Shown here: one piece after another, positions 23,502-36,259 of the stretch
How the letters are laid out: the number at the start of each line of letters is the position of its first letter
Position numbering within the stretch: the first letter of the stretch is position 1
NCBI RefSeq assembly: GCF_003945595.2
Contig: NW_024104503.1
Span: forward strand, 496,001-560,000
Source: Pipra filicauda
Lineage: Eukaryota > Chordata > Aves > Passeriformes > Pipridae
DNA: 64,000 bases
Direction: 5' to 3'
Program-made: the position numbers and the translations under genes
Notes under the pieces: model-generated
What the model saw: the letters and a program-made list of their open reading frames with translations, nothing else
What the model was told of the DNA's origin: nothing
Database searches by the model: none

Positions 23502-23829
23502 CAGCCGCCAGAGACACCGGAGTCACGCAGCCAACGAGCCCCCGCCTTCACACCCCTCCCCTCAGCAGCACTTGCTTCTGGCCATCAGCACCCCAATTCC
23601 AAAGCCAGTGGGCAGGAGCTCCCTGGGGGTCTCTTGCCAAAGTGGGCAACCCCAGCCACTCCCACGCTCAGCCTTGGCAGGACAAGCCTGTGACCATGAG
23701 GACACAGGTGCAGAGCTACAGAACCTCTGCACGGGATGTTGCCCTGCTGGCTGGGCCTCCACCTGAGTCCGACGAGTGGCACCGCAGCACCAGCGCAGCT
23801 CCGGCCACTTGGCTTCTTGTCAAATCTTT
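23502..23829. other. GC-rich 5' flank of the ITPRIPL-like gene
   Basis: No gene is recognised. Several short open frames on both strands are products of GC-rich composition. The stretch probably includes upstream promoter sequence for the - strand gene, but I see no further clear factor site. Confidence 0.5.
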
Positions 23830-23881
23830 GGGCGTTTCAATAAAGCTTTGGATACCGTTTCCCACGTGATCCTGCGCGACC
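23830..23881 (+). pseudogene. Possible CR1 reverse-transcriptase scrap
   Basis: Read on +, the frame gives FNKALDTVSHVILRDQM. This resembles the CR1 reverse-transcriptase motif around the conserved KAFDTVSH...IL stretch. No other part of the RT frame is visible on either side, so this would be an isolated fragment. An alternative reading is that TTCAATAAAGC at 23837-23847 is a polyadenylation signal of a + strand gene tail. Neither view is strong. Confidence 0.3.
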
Positions 23882-26800
23882 AAATGTTGGAATCATGTTC
23901 TGGCCTCCCGGAGACAATAGCAGTCATGGGAGAAAATAAAAGGTCGAGTATGTCTTTCACCTTCCCCGCACTGGGTGAAGGAAGTATATGGAAATAAAGT
24001 GCTGATTGGAGTCCTTGGAGGCCTCCAATATAGTTCTGACCTTCCTCTGCTCCTGGAAAAGTCGAGTTTAAGTCCAATTTGTAACCGAAAACCCACTAAA
24101 CCACTCTACCTCTTCCCCATCAACCGGGTCATCAATGGGTGATGAGCTCCCCAGACCTCTCCTGACAAAGTCGTAGAGACTTAGCAAATGTTTAGTTGAA
24201 ACAAAATCCTTAAAGGATATTTTGTGACATTTCTCATTTTTTTTTAACCAAATATCTGTCCAATGAAACATACTTTTAAGGGGCTTTTTGTTGATTATGC
24301 CAGTAAACAATAAAGGAATAAGGAACAGCTTCAAGGCAATGTAGGATTGACTGGCTTATATATGTATTCCTCTGTAAGCTCTGAAATGTGGGTTTTGTAG
24401 GAGCATAACTAATTTTAAAAGTGCAAAACAAAGAGAAGCAGCAAATTATAGAACTGTTTATAAAATCAGAGGTCCCATTTTTAAGCTGACTTCTAAGCTC
24501 TGGTTTTTTTTATGGTTATATTCGTTAATAACTAAGAAAACATTTATCTGTTAGAAGAATATTAGTTTTTTTCTCCCACTGCCTTCATTTGCCTGATTGC
24601 TTGCTTGAAGTCACATGTAAAATTTGGGTTTTTTCCAAAATTGTAATTATTTTCTGGATCAGATCTTATAGATCTTTTTCATCTTTTACAACCACAAAGA
24701 CTGAAAAAGCAGTGTTGTAGGCCTGTTCTTCTTGCATGTAGTATCCATACATGCAAAGTAGCACCTCATGTAAACTACATCAGTCCACCTAAACCTTTTT
24801 CTAGTGTAGATGGAAGGGAGTTTCAGTTTAAAAACTAGTTGAAACCAATACAGTTGCATTTTCTCTGGTTGTGCCTAAAATACAAATCAGGGATCTTAAA
24901 TGGATGGATGACACTGACTGTGGTGCTAATTACTGCCCTAGCAGGAGATAACTTCATTACGTGGTCATAAGAAAGGGACCATTAGTTTATTGTCACCTAC
25001 CATTCTGCATTATCTGAGTCAGAATGGCCGTGGCCAAAATGTGCAGAGAGGTATCTAAATGGAGCACCTTGCTCCTTGCTTGGGCCAAGCCTTCCTTCGT
25101 GATTTATCCCTGTCTTGTCCTTTCAGTTTCACAGTCAGGAAAACACTCTCAAGTCAGAGTTTTATTCCATCTAGATTTTATAATTATAAATACTGGTTGG
25201 ATTAGCCCCTTGGACACAAAAATAGCAATGAAGTTTCTAGGAGATGGCATCGTGTGTCCTGTAACTCCCTCAGACTTGACACCATTAAAAATCCCTTCAT
25301 TTCTCTCTTATTTTGATGCTTAATGCAGTTAAGGTTTTTCCCCAGCAGTCTCAACAAAATGCAAAACTCATTCCATTTTCTATTTCTGTTTCGTAGATAT
25401 GTATGCATGTACCAATATATTGGTATTCATGAAATTGAATTTTATCTGTTCTCACTCCACCCTCCCCGTCTCTCATCTTTCCTCCTTATATTCATGCTTA
25501 TTGCATTAACTTTATCAGTCAGCCTTGAATTTTAGAGTGTCACCAAAGGAAGAATCTATTTCATCAGTAAAGGAATGCAGCAATCCTTCTGAAGAGGGTT
25601 TTCTTTTCCTATTAAGAAAAAGTAGTTTTCTGGTAAATGCTTCCTTTGGGAGCATTTCCAATAAAGGTGTTTCCAGAGGCCTGGCTTTCAGCTGCTGAGC
25701 ACACCTGGCCAACACCAGTGTTGACATTTACTGGGACGTTTTATAGCTTCAGCAGGGAGTGTTTTGTATGTGTTTATTTAGAAAGATATTATTTAACACA
25801 TTTTGCTGAAATGTCTCAATAGAACTGTGTTCATCCTTTCAGATTTGATATTAAGGCATCTGGCCAATGGCTCAAACTCATGATGTAAATTTATAAAAGA
25901 TATAAACATGAAGCAGCAATATGTCTGATAGAAAGAGTGTGTAGCCAGCTATAAGGGTAGGCAAGAGGAAACACCCTCTACTCTCTTTTAAGCTCTCAGT
26001 GATTTTGTTACATATGCCTTCTTTCCATTCTGAAGCAACGCAAATTAGAATTAAGGATGAAGTAACATCTGATTTACTAGTATGAAAATAAGCACTGGCC
26101 TAAGCTTAGACACTTACCCAGAGAATGTGGGAGATGTATCTCAGAGTTAGAATATCCCACTGCCTCAGTGGCAATAAATTAAGCTCTCCTGATTTTTATA
26201 ATCTTGGGACCTAGACCTAAACATGTGATTTTTCCAACTTGTTTTGCCTATAACCTGGTTCCATTCATGGTTTATAGTTTTGGGACTGCCCTGGATACTA
26301 CGGATGGGAAATGCATTTTTTCAAATACACAAGAATTGTTGCTGGAAAACAAAATGTAGACTAACAGTTAATTCACAAAGAAGAATCAGAAAACATAAAG
26401 ATGTGTTGCAAAGCCTGGGGAGAGTATCCTCCAAGAGAGATAAAAAGAGAGATCCCTGAAGAGTCTAAAAGAATTTATAAAACCAGAATGTTTCTGTTGC
26501 TGCCACAACACGATATGAACACTGATTTCTTCAGGCTTTCCCTCCCATCTCCTTCAGAATAGGATACCTTGTTTTCTTGTTGGATTTCAGCCCTTTTGGG
26601 ATAATTGTTGCTGTTCTGGTGAGTTTTGCCTTGTACCTGATTTTACATTGCCCCTGTCAAGACTTTGTCTTGTATTCCTCTCCCCTCTTTTTCACTTTTA
26701 TTTAAGGATCTGCCTATACTGCCTATACTAATTCTTCATAAGGGCCTTTATTTAAGGGAATATCCTGCACCATTTCACCTTTTTCAGGCAGCAACTGTGC

Positions 26801-27281
26801 AAGGCTGACCTTATAAGTTTATTTAGTTATCATTCTTTGATGTGAAACATTAGCTCTTGAATAACTCCAATTCAGATTTTTTTGTGCATCCCTAGGAAAC
26901 TACACACAAAACCCCCCTTGCATTTAATCCTACATTCACTTCTTCCTCTTTCCTGGTTTCTAAATCCAGACTTTCCCATTTTAATCTCCCTCAGAATATT
27001 TTATTACAATATTTTCTTGTGTCTAGGACATAATTTTTTCTAAGGTGATTTTTTTTTATCTGTCAATGAAATGTGCCAACACCAATCTTTAGTCTCATGG
27101 CCTGTCATGGAGAAGGCCAAAAGTAAAACCAATGCCTGTTGTTTTGACTCTAGATGTTTAGGATAGGTGAATCAAACCTTCTAGATGTAAATTATCTTCA
27201 TGGAATTCGAACATCCAAACCCCTGCCATTATTTTAATGTATTTTTAGATATAACTTTCATGTATATCTCTATCTATAGAG

Positions 27282-27296
27282 ACACACACACACACA
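27282..27296 (+). repeat. (CA)n microsatellite
   Basis: Seven CA units. A simple repeat. Confidence 0.85.
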
Positions 27297-28815
27297 TTTT
27301 AATTGCTGTGATATCTTTTCCTTCAGATTTCTCTTTTCTAATAGAAAAGAAATTATTATTTTGCTCCTGGTGTCAGCACTTGAGGAGTTTTCCATTCTTT
27401 CCTATGAGGAGAGAAATGGATTTGGTTTTAAATCTCATTTCACATTCATGGCTGCAGTTTAGCATAATTTCTAAAGAGCATCTGAGAAATCTGTGTCCAG
27501 ACAAAACAAAAAGCAGTTTTATGTATTTCTTGACAACATATTCTGACATAACCATTACAAGGAAGGAAGAATTCACTCATGTCCAACAGTTCTGCTCAAT
27601 CTCTTCCTTAGAGGTTGTGAATAGCAACTTCCTCAGCATTGATCATCAGTAGGCTTTGAATGAATTCTCTTTTGAGGAAAAGTTGTGCTATTTGCGGGTC
27701 ATGAAGGAATGGAAATGAATGTGGATGCAGTGGAAAGGGGAACTCTCTATTTCCCCTTGGAACAGTACAGAAATTATTTGGAAACATATTGCATCCTGAA
27801 GCTTGGAGGAAACTACATTCCCATTAACTGTATATCCTTACATTCCTTCTTCCATTCTTTCTTGTGTTCTGTTCACATTTCATAGATAACCATTAATTTT
27901 CCATTTTTCTGTGTGTACTAGTGTCTCTGGAATGTGTGTCTTTCAACTTTCCAGAGAAATTAAATTATTAGTTGTAAAACTTTCTACATTCCTGCAGTTT
28001 TGTTCCCCTAACTCTCTGCAGACTGTTTTCCCCACCACAGGCACACAGTAATTGCATAATATTTATGTTATTCTCCTATTTTTCAATTTTAATTCTCTGC
28101 TGCCATACTTCAAAATACCAGTTTGCTTCATAACATCTGCAGTGTATATGGAATAAGGCTGTACTGTTAGCCAAGCTGTCCAAACTAATTTGTTCCTTTT
28201 CAGGCATTTTTGGTGTTTTAATTAATTCACTTCCTTACAGTAGATGCAAACTTTCTTTTTTTTTTCTTAAAGTTTGCAGTCTCCTGTTTACCACATCCCT
28301 TCTGCCCATTAAATTCTTTCTGTTTTTTAAAATTGAATCATTAATAGTGTCCCTGTTGGATCATGACAGCTTTGCTTGTTGTAGTTGTCATTTTCAGTGT
28401 ATTCGAGCTGACCCAGAGTGTGGCTGACAGTGACACTGCTCTGAAATGAAAATTAAATGGGGGTGCCAACTCCAGCTGGATAGACAGATTGTTTGAGAAT
28501 AAATATTCAAAATATCTAGTTATAAATAATGATGAATGAGAAGGGAAAATAGCAAATCTTACAAGATGGAATGGGTTGTTTTAATGGCGAATAAAGCAAA
28601 AAGCCACGTGGTGATACAGAAATAGAGTAAAACAAGTGATAATAGAAATGTTGCCACTAATAATATAAATTATTAATCTTAATAACTGGTAATGCAGGAT
28701 GGCACGATGAAGAGCCATGTATAGACATAAACATTGCCCTAAAGAAATTCTAGTCTGGGCCTAATGCTAACCTGTAGCTAAAATTAAATAACTGCAGCAC
28801 ATAAAACAAGTGTGT

Positions 28816-28826
28816 GGGGGGGGGGG
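28816..28826 (+). repeat. Poly(G) run, 11 bases
   Basis: Uninterrupted G run preceded by GTGTGT. Such runs are often length-unstable and error-prone in sequencing, so the exact length should be treated with caution. Confidence 0.8.
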
Positions 28827-31800
28827 ATTATTGTGAAAAAAAAGATTCTATGAAAAGACAAAATCCTAAGGGAAGAAATGGGAGATTGGAGAGTACCTGA
28901 GACAAAGATGGGAGAAGAAGGGAATGCCAGACCAATGGAATCCCAAGGGCTGGAAAGCAGACTAGGGACAAGTCTCCCGTTGTGGGAATCTGCCCTGATA
29001 TCTGTGCTAGTGTGAGAAAGAAGATTTGAGAGGAAAATTGGCCTTGACTTGAATTATATTCCAATACATTTTTAGGTTAAACATGTGTTTTGCTGTGTCT
29101 CTGGATTCTGTTTTCCCTTGGAGGAAAAGTGCTTCCTTCATACAGAGGAAAAATACACAGAGGCAAGAGGAAAGCTGCAAAAAGGACACTATTGACCCAT
29201 CAACACAGTTCCAAGAAAGGATCACTGGATCATCCAGACCTTTATAATGCAGGCTGAACACAAGGGAAAAATAAAACATTACAGCAAAGTGCTCTGTGGA
29301 AGAGAGGAGGAAACGCTTTGGCATCTCTATTCCGTAACGTGGAGCCCACACTGCAGAAGCATCAATAGTGACAGGGGGGTGGCAGGTTCCTTTTTTTCCT
29401 CCCACATTAACCCAGTTAACTCAGTGCTGATTTCAGACCACAAAACATTCCTTCCAAACACAGAAATGCAGCTCAAATTAAAAATCAACACTTAAAGTAA
29501 AATACAACATTATTTTTTTTTCAAATATTGAACAAATAAAAGGAAAAATCTCCTAATAAAGGAAGGAAAAATCACATGTTAGTAGCTGTGTGGAAGGTCT
29601 TTGTAAGTTGTCTCTTCAGTCAGACTTGAAGGTTTTATGGTTTATGAATAAAAAGATATAATGTATTAGAGGGAAATACATGTACAGATGTGTGCACACA
29701 CCTTAATCATTCTTTTGATCCCCCTGAAGGAGCTTGGTTAAAAAGGGTCCAAATTATACTTCCATGAAACAGTTCAACTGATAAAGATACAAAACCTGCA
29801 ATGATTATGTGAAAATTTTAATTAATTAAGATCAGTTCAGGACTTCACACGAATGTCTTTTCAGTGGAACAGCAGGAGTGATTTTCTGAACAGTGAAGAT
29901 TTCTTGCATTCACATATCTCTATGAAACTGCTTAAAATTTGTTTAGCTTCAATGCATAAATATTTATTTTGGTCTTAATAGGTTTTACACACTGTAGAAG
30001 ATAAATGTGAGTGCGGCTGATTCCTATCCTGGAAACATAGCTTGCTTTATAGAATGTTATTTTAACCAAATTTTGACTTTGAATCAGCATAGAGAGAAGA
30101 GGCGGTTTGGAGCCATGGCAGGTGAGATCCTAATATCAAACTTACAACTTTTTCATTATTAAAAGAAGATTCACCTATGGAATACTAACAGAGACTCAAG
30201 GTTAACAACACTTGGTCCTATTCTCACTGCAAGTGCTGCAGAGAAACAGCCTGACACGAAGACCAGCTAAGCAACCAGCTGTGTTTTTTGGGGTGTAGAG
30301 GATGGCTTTTATCTAGTTTGTTCTCTAAGTTGTCCTTCCATATTCTTATTAATAAGCTCCTATTCAGCAATAGGAGAAGTCTATTAAGTGGCATCAGTAG
30401 GACAGACAGATACCTGACAAACTGGACTTTTGATTAAGTAATCTAAGGACTGGATGAACATAATCTAGATTCTCAGATGCTGCTTTTATAAAAGCAATAC
30501 TCCTTTCAGACAAAAAAAGAAAGCAAAGCACAACTGTTCAGTAGAAAGCACAAATACAATATGCTACAGTATTGCAAAAAGCTGCTGAAGCAACATTAAT
30601 GTGCCCCAGATGAGGATTTGATCTTTAACTCAGCTTGGCAGCAAAGGGAATAAGTTCAAAAGGATCCTTACTTTTAGCATGTAACTGTAAATCCTGTCTC
30701 TGTGCAGCCTGAGCAAATAGTCTTTATAACAAGTGTGCATTTCACTCAGCTTTCATTTATTCTCATTTTCAGGGAGAAGAACTTACTCATCTGCATCATC
30801 ATCCTAATATGGAAAATTTTACAGATGTGTTCAATAAAATCCATTTCCCAAAACCTGCAGTCACTGAACTTTAAAAATATCATCCCACTCTTTTTAACTT
30901 GCTTTGAAAATAAATTTAGAAGAAATGTGAAGCCCTGGAATGTCAGCCTGGGACAGCCAATCCTTTTATGGGATATGCAGAGCTGACACAGTGAACATGG
31001 TGGGTTTACAGGCTCCCCATTAACCCAGCTTTAAAAGATTTGAACTTCCTCCTTCCTAAGGTTATTTCTGGAACTGTTATTTTCCACCTATCAACTATTA
31101 GAGATTCTCAGCTGCCATTTACATTAAATCATAAAAGCTGATTTTCTATTTGTTTAATCTCTTTTTAAAGATTTTTCCCTTTTCTTCTACACTGTTTTTT
31201 ACCAGAATCTGTAGTTTGACTTTTCATCTGAAACAGAGAAAAAGTCCTTGATCCTTTACAGAAGTTAATGGCACGTGTCATTTAACAGCATCCTGGGTCC
31301 TGCTCATCTCCTGTGTGTGATCCAGATGCATCCACACCACTGAAAGTCAGCAGAACCAGGTAGATTTATGTCAACTGAGTTTTCCTCTGATCCAAAATCG
31401 TGTAGTCTGAGTGCCTTTTAGAGTTGGAGGATACAGGGCAAACGAGCTGAACAATTCCATCACATCTCACTGCTGCTATCAGTAGTTCTGTGTCTTATCA
31501 GGTGGATAAAAAAAGTGGAGAGGTATTTTTGTAACAATTTGGGAAGTGTCTTTTCCTTACACAAAAGAAGGAACCATCAGAGACTTTAATGTAGTTACTG
31601 CTTAAAATGTGTTTGGATTTGGTACTCCCTAAACTAGATTTGGTTTTGTTGTTCTTCTTGTCCAGTCTCATCCAGAATGTTGATTACTTGACTTGCAATT
31701 TGTACACCTTTGAGTTTGCTGAGATGAAGACTGAAAAGTTTGTGTAAAAGAAGACAAGATAATAGCTCAAAGGGAATGAATTACCTCACTGCACCGTGTT

Positions 31801-34800
31801 TATGCACGTTGTGATGCACCTGGGCTTCAAATGAGCCCTGTGCTCCTGCCTCTGAACTGTGCAGCACCACGGACAGCAGAGCCGGGGGCTGAGAGGCGAC
31901 AGGGTGCTTGCAGGCTCACGGGATGCACTAACCAGGAATGTGGGATTGTGCTGGGATACAGCTGGTCTGTAAAGTGTCGTCTGTGATGCTTCTGCACACA
32001 AGACTCGTGTCGGTGGGGATGGCAGAGTGACAGTTTGGGTTTGGTTTGGTCCTTTGCATGACACTCTGCAAGGACTGTTGAGCTGATGTCTGGTGTAATG
32101 TTTGAAAATCCTTCATCCCAGAGGAAGACTAATACTTCTGATGACAAGGATACAAAGGCTATTGGGACTTTTGAAAAATGGTGCAGGGGGGTCAACATGA
32201 GACAGATTTGAAATCCATAACAGCTCCTATATTCATTGATAAACAGACCCACTGATCAAGGATTGTTTTGAGTTCACATACATATGGCACTGGAATGAGC
32301 ATTCCCAGTCTGAATCCCTTTCCTATAGTCAGGGAACTGTATCTCCCTTTGGAAGAGAGGTGATCTCCCTTTGGCACAGGAGTGAATGGCTCCCTCTTTT
32401 CTCTCCAAGCTGGATAGAGATGATGCCACCACCTCTCTGTGCCAACCCAGTGGTTAGAAATCCCAGGACACTGAGGTGAGGGTTTCCCTGAGGCTGAAGA
32501 CAGTTAAAAACACATCTTCTGCCTGCAAGAAGAATGCACCAGTTCCCTGCACAGGCACTAGGTTGGACCAAAAACACATTTTACCCCTCCTGCACTGCAG
32601 TGATACTAAAAATCAAAAATAAAGGCAAAAAAGTAGTCTGTTTCCAGACAAAACCAATGTAACTCTGGAACCTCCTGGGCAGTGCTCCCTTTCTGGGGAT
32701 GGCAATGTCAAACTCTCTTACTAGGACTGAATTAAGCAGTTCTTGAATAAAACATGTGAACAACATCAGGAACAATGACTAAACCCTTGTGTGAGTCCCT
32801 GTATCACTGGGATACAAAATGAATCTGCTTTTCCCATTCTCTCTGTCCCTACCCTCATGAATCTTGCACTGCTGAGCCCAGCTTGTCTATGTCTCCACAC
32901 AAAACTACACACTCTATGGGCATGACTGGGGACAGACAGAAGCAGTGAAGAAAATATTGATTCCTTAAAAAAATGCTGTTGATTTTTCTGCCCTACAATA
33001 ATCCTTCATACAGGACCCCAGCATGTGTCCAGACTTTCCTGTTCCTTTTATTTCCTTCTCACATTTCAGCTGCAATAAGGGGAAAGATTCGCGCTTTCCA
33101 AGTATTTTTTCCCATCTTCATTCAGATTCAGGATTTCAATAATTGCTTTTAATTGGTATTTTCAAATAATGTATTTCTCACAAGTATCAGTGTCTCTATG
33201 TGTGTGGTTTGAGTGTTTCATACTGACAGAATATCCAAATAACTCATTTAACCTTGTGTCAGTCTGGCAGAGGTGAACTGCACTCAACAGTTGATGTGTT
33301 TTAGCAGTTGATTTTGCTGCCTGCATTTCTTATGAAAAGAGATTACAGGATCTTAAGTGCTGGCAGTAAATTTTGAAAAGGGTGTGATAGATATGGTATT
33401 TGAATTATTCCATTCCATACTGTATTGGTCTATTGAATATCCAACCCAGGAAACAAGTCTTGGCTGTATGTTCAGTCTTTGTTTCCATATTGATGGGGTT
33501 TTAACTATCTCATTCCTTTGTAATCTTAATCAGGAGCAACCTGATTATTTATTTATTTTATAATGCCACTCAAAGCATTACTCTCTTGCCTTTGATTTCA
33601 TGGGACTTTAGGGAAATCTCTTCTTTCTAAAACTTAAATCCCTTATTACTGGTCAAAACTTGCATTTTCCAATAGATTTTTTTTTTTAAATAGGAAAATC
33701 ATGTGTACACATGTAGATGTACACATAAATATTTCCATAAAAATAATTTTAAAAATGCTCAATGGTCATCAACTCAGAAATGTTGGCTAAAAATACAAAT
33801 AATGTACACACACACTAGACCTCAAAATCTAGAAGTAATTCTCCAAAAAATGCTACTCCCAGCACACATTTTAAATATAAGTGTATTGCCATTTTTTGAG
33901 TAGAGGAGCATATTTCTCATGTGATATATTTTTCTATGCTGATCAATGGAGTGCTTCAAGATTATGCTTTGTAAATAAATTAAAACTTAAAATTATTTTT
34001 AACACAACTGTATTATAAACAAAACTTATGTGGTAAATATTACAGTATTCAAAAATATTTGTATGCTCTTAAAAACTATAAGCAGTATAGTAATGAGTAA
34101 GAATGTTCATTAAATATTCCTTTTGTTATTGTCTTTTGACCTCCTGTTTTCCTCCTGCCCTTTTAAAATACTGCATGAAAAACCTGAACACATTACAATC
34201 CCCCAAGCTAAGATAAAGGAACAATGTTTATATGGAAAAAGGCGATTTAATAAGGAGACTAAAGCACTTTAAAAGGGAAGTAATCTCTCTCATCCACCTT
34301 GCAAGCAAACTTCTGTCTAACAAGTAGGCAGAGGAACATTTCCCCATGTTCCTTGCCATAGCCAGCTTGTTTCCATAGCTTTTACTATGTTTTCCACACA
34401 AGCATCTGGGATTGGCATCAGGACAGTGCCAGAGCACAGCACAGCAACCATCTACCAAGGCACATCCTGCAGATCTCATAGTATGAAACTGTCACACCAC
34501 ATGAAAATCAGCTAAATTTCCTTGTGTTCTTCTTCACGTTAATTGCAATAATTTTCAGCGTAATACGCCCTTGGAATTCTCATATATCTGATGAGACTCA
34601 AAAGTGGAAACTTCTGAAAGATGGATCATCTCTAATCTGTGAGAGCTCTGGAACCACTCGTGTCTTTCCCCAGTAATAAAGACCGTATAACTGGAAAAGA
34701 CACCTTAGGAGTGAATTCAGTTGGAATTGAGTTGTTTCTGTTGCCATTTCCTGTAATAACCAGTTCACTGGGCTCTGAACCCTCCTGCCAGGAACACTAA

Positions 34801-36074
34801 AAGCAGAGGCTGGTCATCTGGCAGTTCTCTCTGCTCCATGAGATTCCAGTCCATGCCCAGCTTTGGCACACAGCAAACACCATGTGGCCACACAAAGAAA
34901 CCTGCTGCTGCAAAAGCCCTCAGTTGTCAAAAATGCCAAGTGGGAACTGGTCCCATAGAGCAAGGGGACATTATCAAGCCATGCAGTGACTGAGAGGCAC
35001 ATCCCCAAGAGCTGTGGAAGGGGGCATGGCATTAACAGGAGGCTGTGAGCACAGATAAAACCAGGACAGCTCTGCAAAAGCAACAAAGAGCCTGGATACA
35101 GCCCATTCACATGGATGGAGTCTGAATTAGTCTGGAGGCAGCTGAGATGGGGTGGGATGGGATGGCAGCAGCACTGGTTGTGGCTGCAGCCTGGGAAGAC
35201 ATGTAGTGGCATGGTCCTGATTATAGCATTTCATAAGCACAGATTGTAACTCTCATGTGTTATTTTCCAGTCTCTTTCCAAGAACATGTCCCCCTACTAC
35301 TCAAACAGCCTCAAAGCTGACCTTTCCATCCTCTGGTTGGATCTCATGGCACAGATCTTCTCCAAGCTCCTTAGAAGAGAGTGGCAGATTATCACAATGA
35401 TTGGCATGATCAGACCCCTAGGAATAAAGTATACCAGAGACCCCACAAGTTCTTGCTATCAGTTTGAACTGAAAGGATTACAAAGATGAAGGTGATGGTA
35501 AGAAGGTTAAAAAGTGATCAGTGAAAGGCAGAATGTGCTCTAAGCATCCTGTCCCTTCACTATAAGTGTTTAGAGAACCTCCAACTGCATCCATTTCTGT
35601 GAAACCTAAATAACAGGACTAGATTCATGTCCCTGCTACCTAAAACATGCAATTCTGCACTGCAGGACTTGGTTATTCACCAACAGTTGAGGGTGAAGGG
35701 GGAACAGAGGCTGGGTGGGCAGGCACAGGAAAAACACAGGGAAAAATGGAACTCTCCTTATTTACTTTGCCTTAAGCTTGAAATACAGAAGCACCAAGTT
35801 CATCTCTGTAATGATTCCTTAGTCTTTAATCTGTATGTTTGGTTTTCTCAGGCTGATCACATTGACATGGAAGGAAAAGGAGGGAAGTATCCTTGTGTAA
35901 CAATTTTGAAGGGTTTTTTTTTAAATATGATTCTTAAGTTTACATGAACCATTTACATGAACCTCCAAGCAATTTAGCTATTTGACCTTCATTCTTTTGA
36001 AAATGTGCTCCAAAGCCTTATTCCTGCAAACATGTAAATCACTTCTTTATTCCTGAGAGGGACAAGTGGCAGTC

Positions 36075-36240
36075 TGAAAAATAAAAGCTAGACACGATTC
36101 CAGTATGGGGGAACTGGAATGGTTTATTGAACATGAGAACACTATTTTAAAGGCATCTGCGGCTGGACATGTTAATGAAGGGGACAACCTATGTTAATTG
36201 GGGAGTTACACAAGTTTTTACTGCAATTTCCAAATAGTTA
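36075..36240 (-). mobile_element. LTR-like segment
   Basis: On the - strand a TTTAAAATA element lies about 20 bases before AATAAA (36128-36123). After it comes CCATTCCAGT...ACTGGAATCGTGTCT, in which 8-bp arms ATTCCAGT and ACTGGAAT (36097-36104, 36113-36120) can form a hairpin over the R/U5 part. This order of TATA-like box, polyA signal and folded R region is typical of retroviral LTRs. The edges, TG/CA ends and target duplications are not resolved. A 93-codon open frame ends 39 bp before the proposed left side of this unit on the same strand. Confidence 0.4.
36097..36120. repeat. Stem-loop inside the LTR-like segment
   Basis: Perfect 8-bp arms ATTCCAGT and ACTGGAAT with an 8-base loop, directly next to AATAAA on the - strand. 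Confidence 0.6.
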
Positions 36241-36259
36241 ATATTTCTTCTAGTAGGAT

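Larger units (their letters stand above)
23882..36059. other. AT-rich noncoding stretch
   Basis: The composition drops back to AT-rich soon after 23.9 kb, and no protein gene is recognised. Open frames of up to 150 codons (27200-27652 on +) have no visible domains. The stretch contains a (CA)n run at 27282-27296 and an 11-base G run at 28816-28826. Slightly GC-richer patches at 31790-32060 and 34815-35210 hold overlapping open frames on the - strand without known motifs. I see no CR1 tail in these 12 kb. Confidence 0.65.

Noticed and set aside
22802..23693. Several overlapping + strand frames of 94-205 codons
   Set aside because: They overlap the coding exon, intron and promoter region antisense, are proline- and serine-rich from GC composition, and disagree in register.
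27200..27652. 150-codon + strand frame
   Set aside because: It is AT-rich, contains a translated (CA)n run (HTHTH-like residues), and shows no domain.
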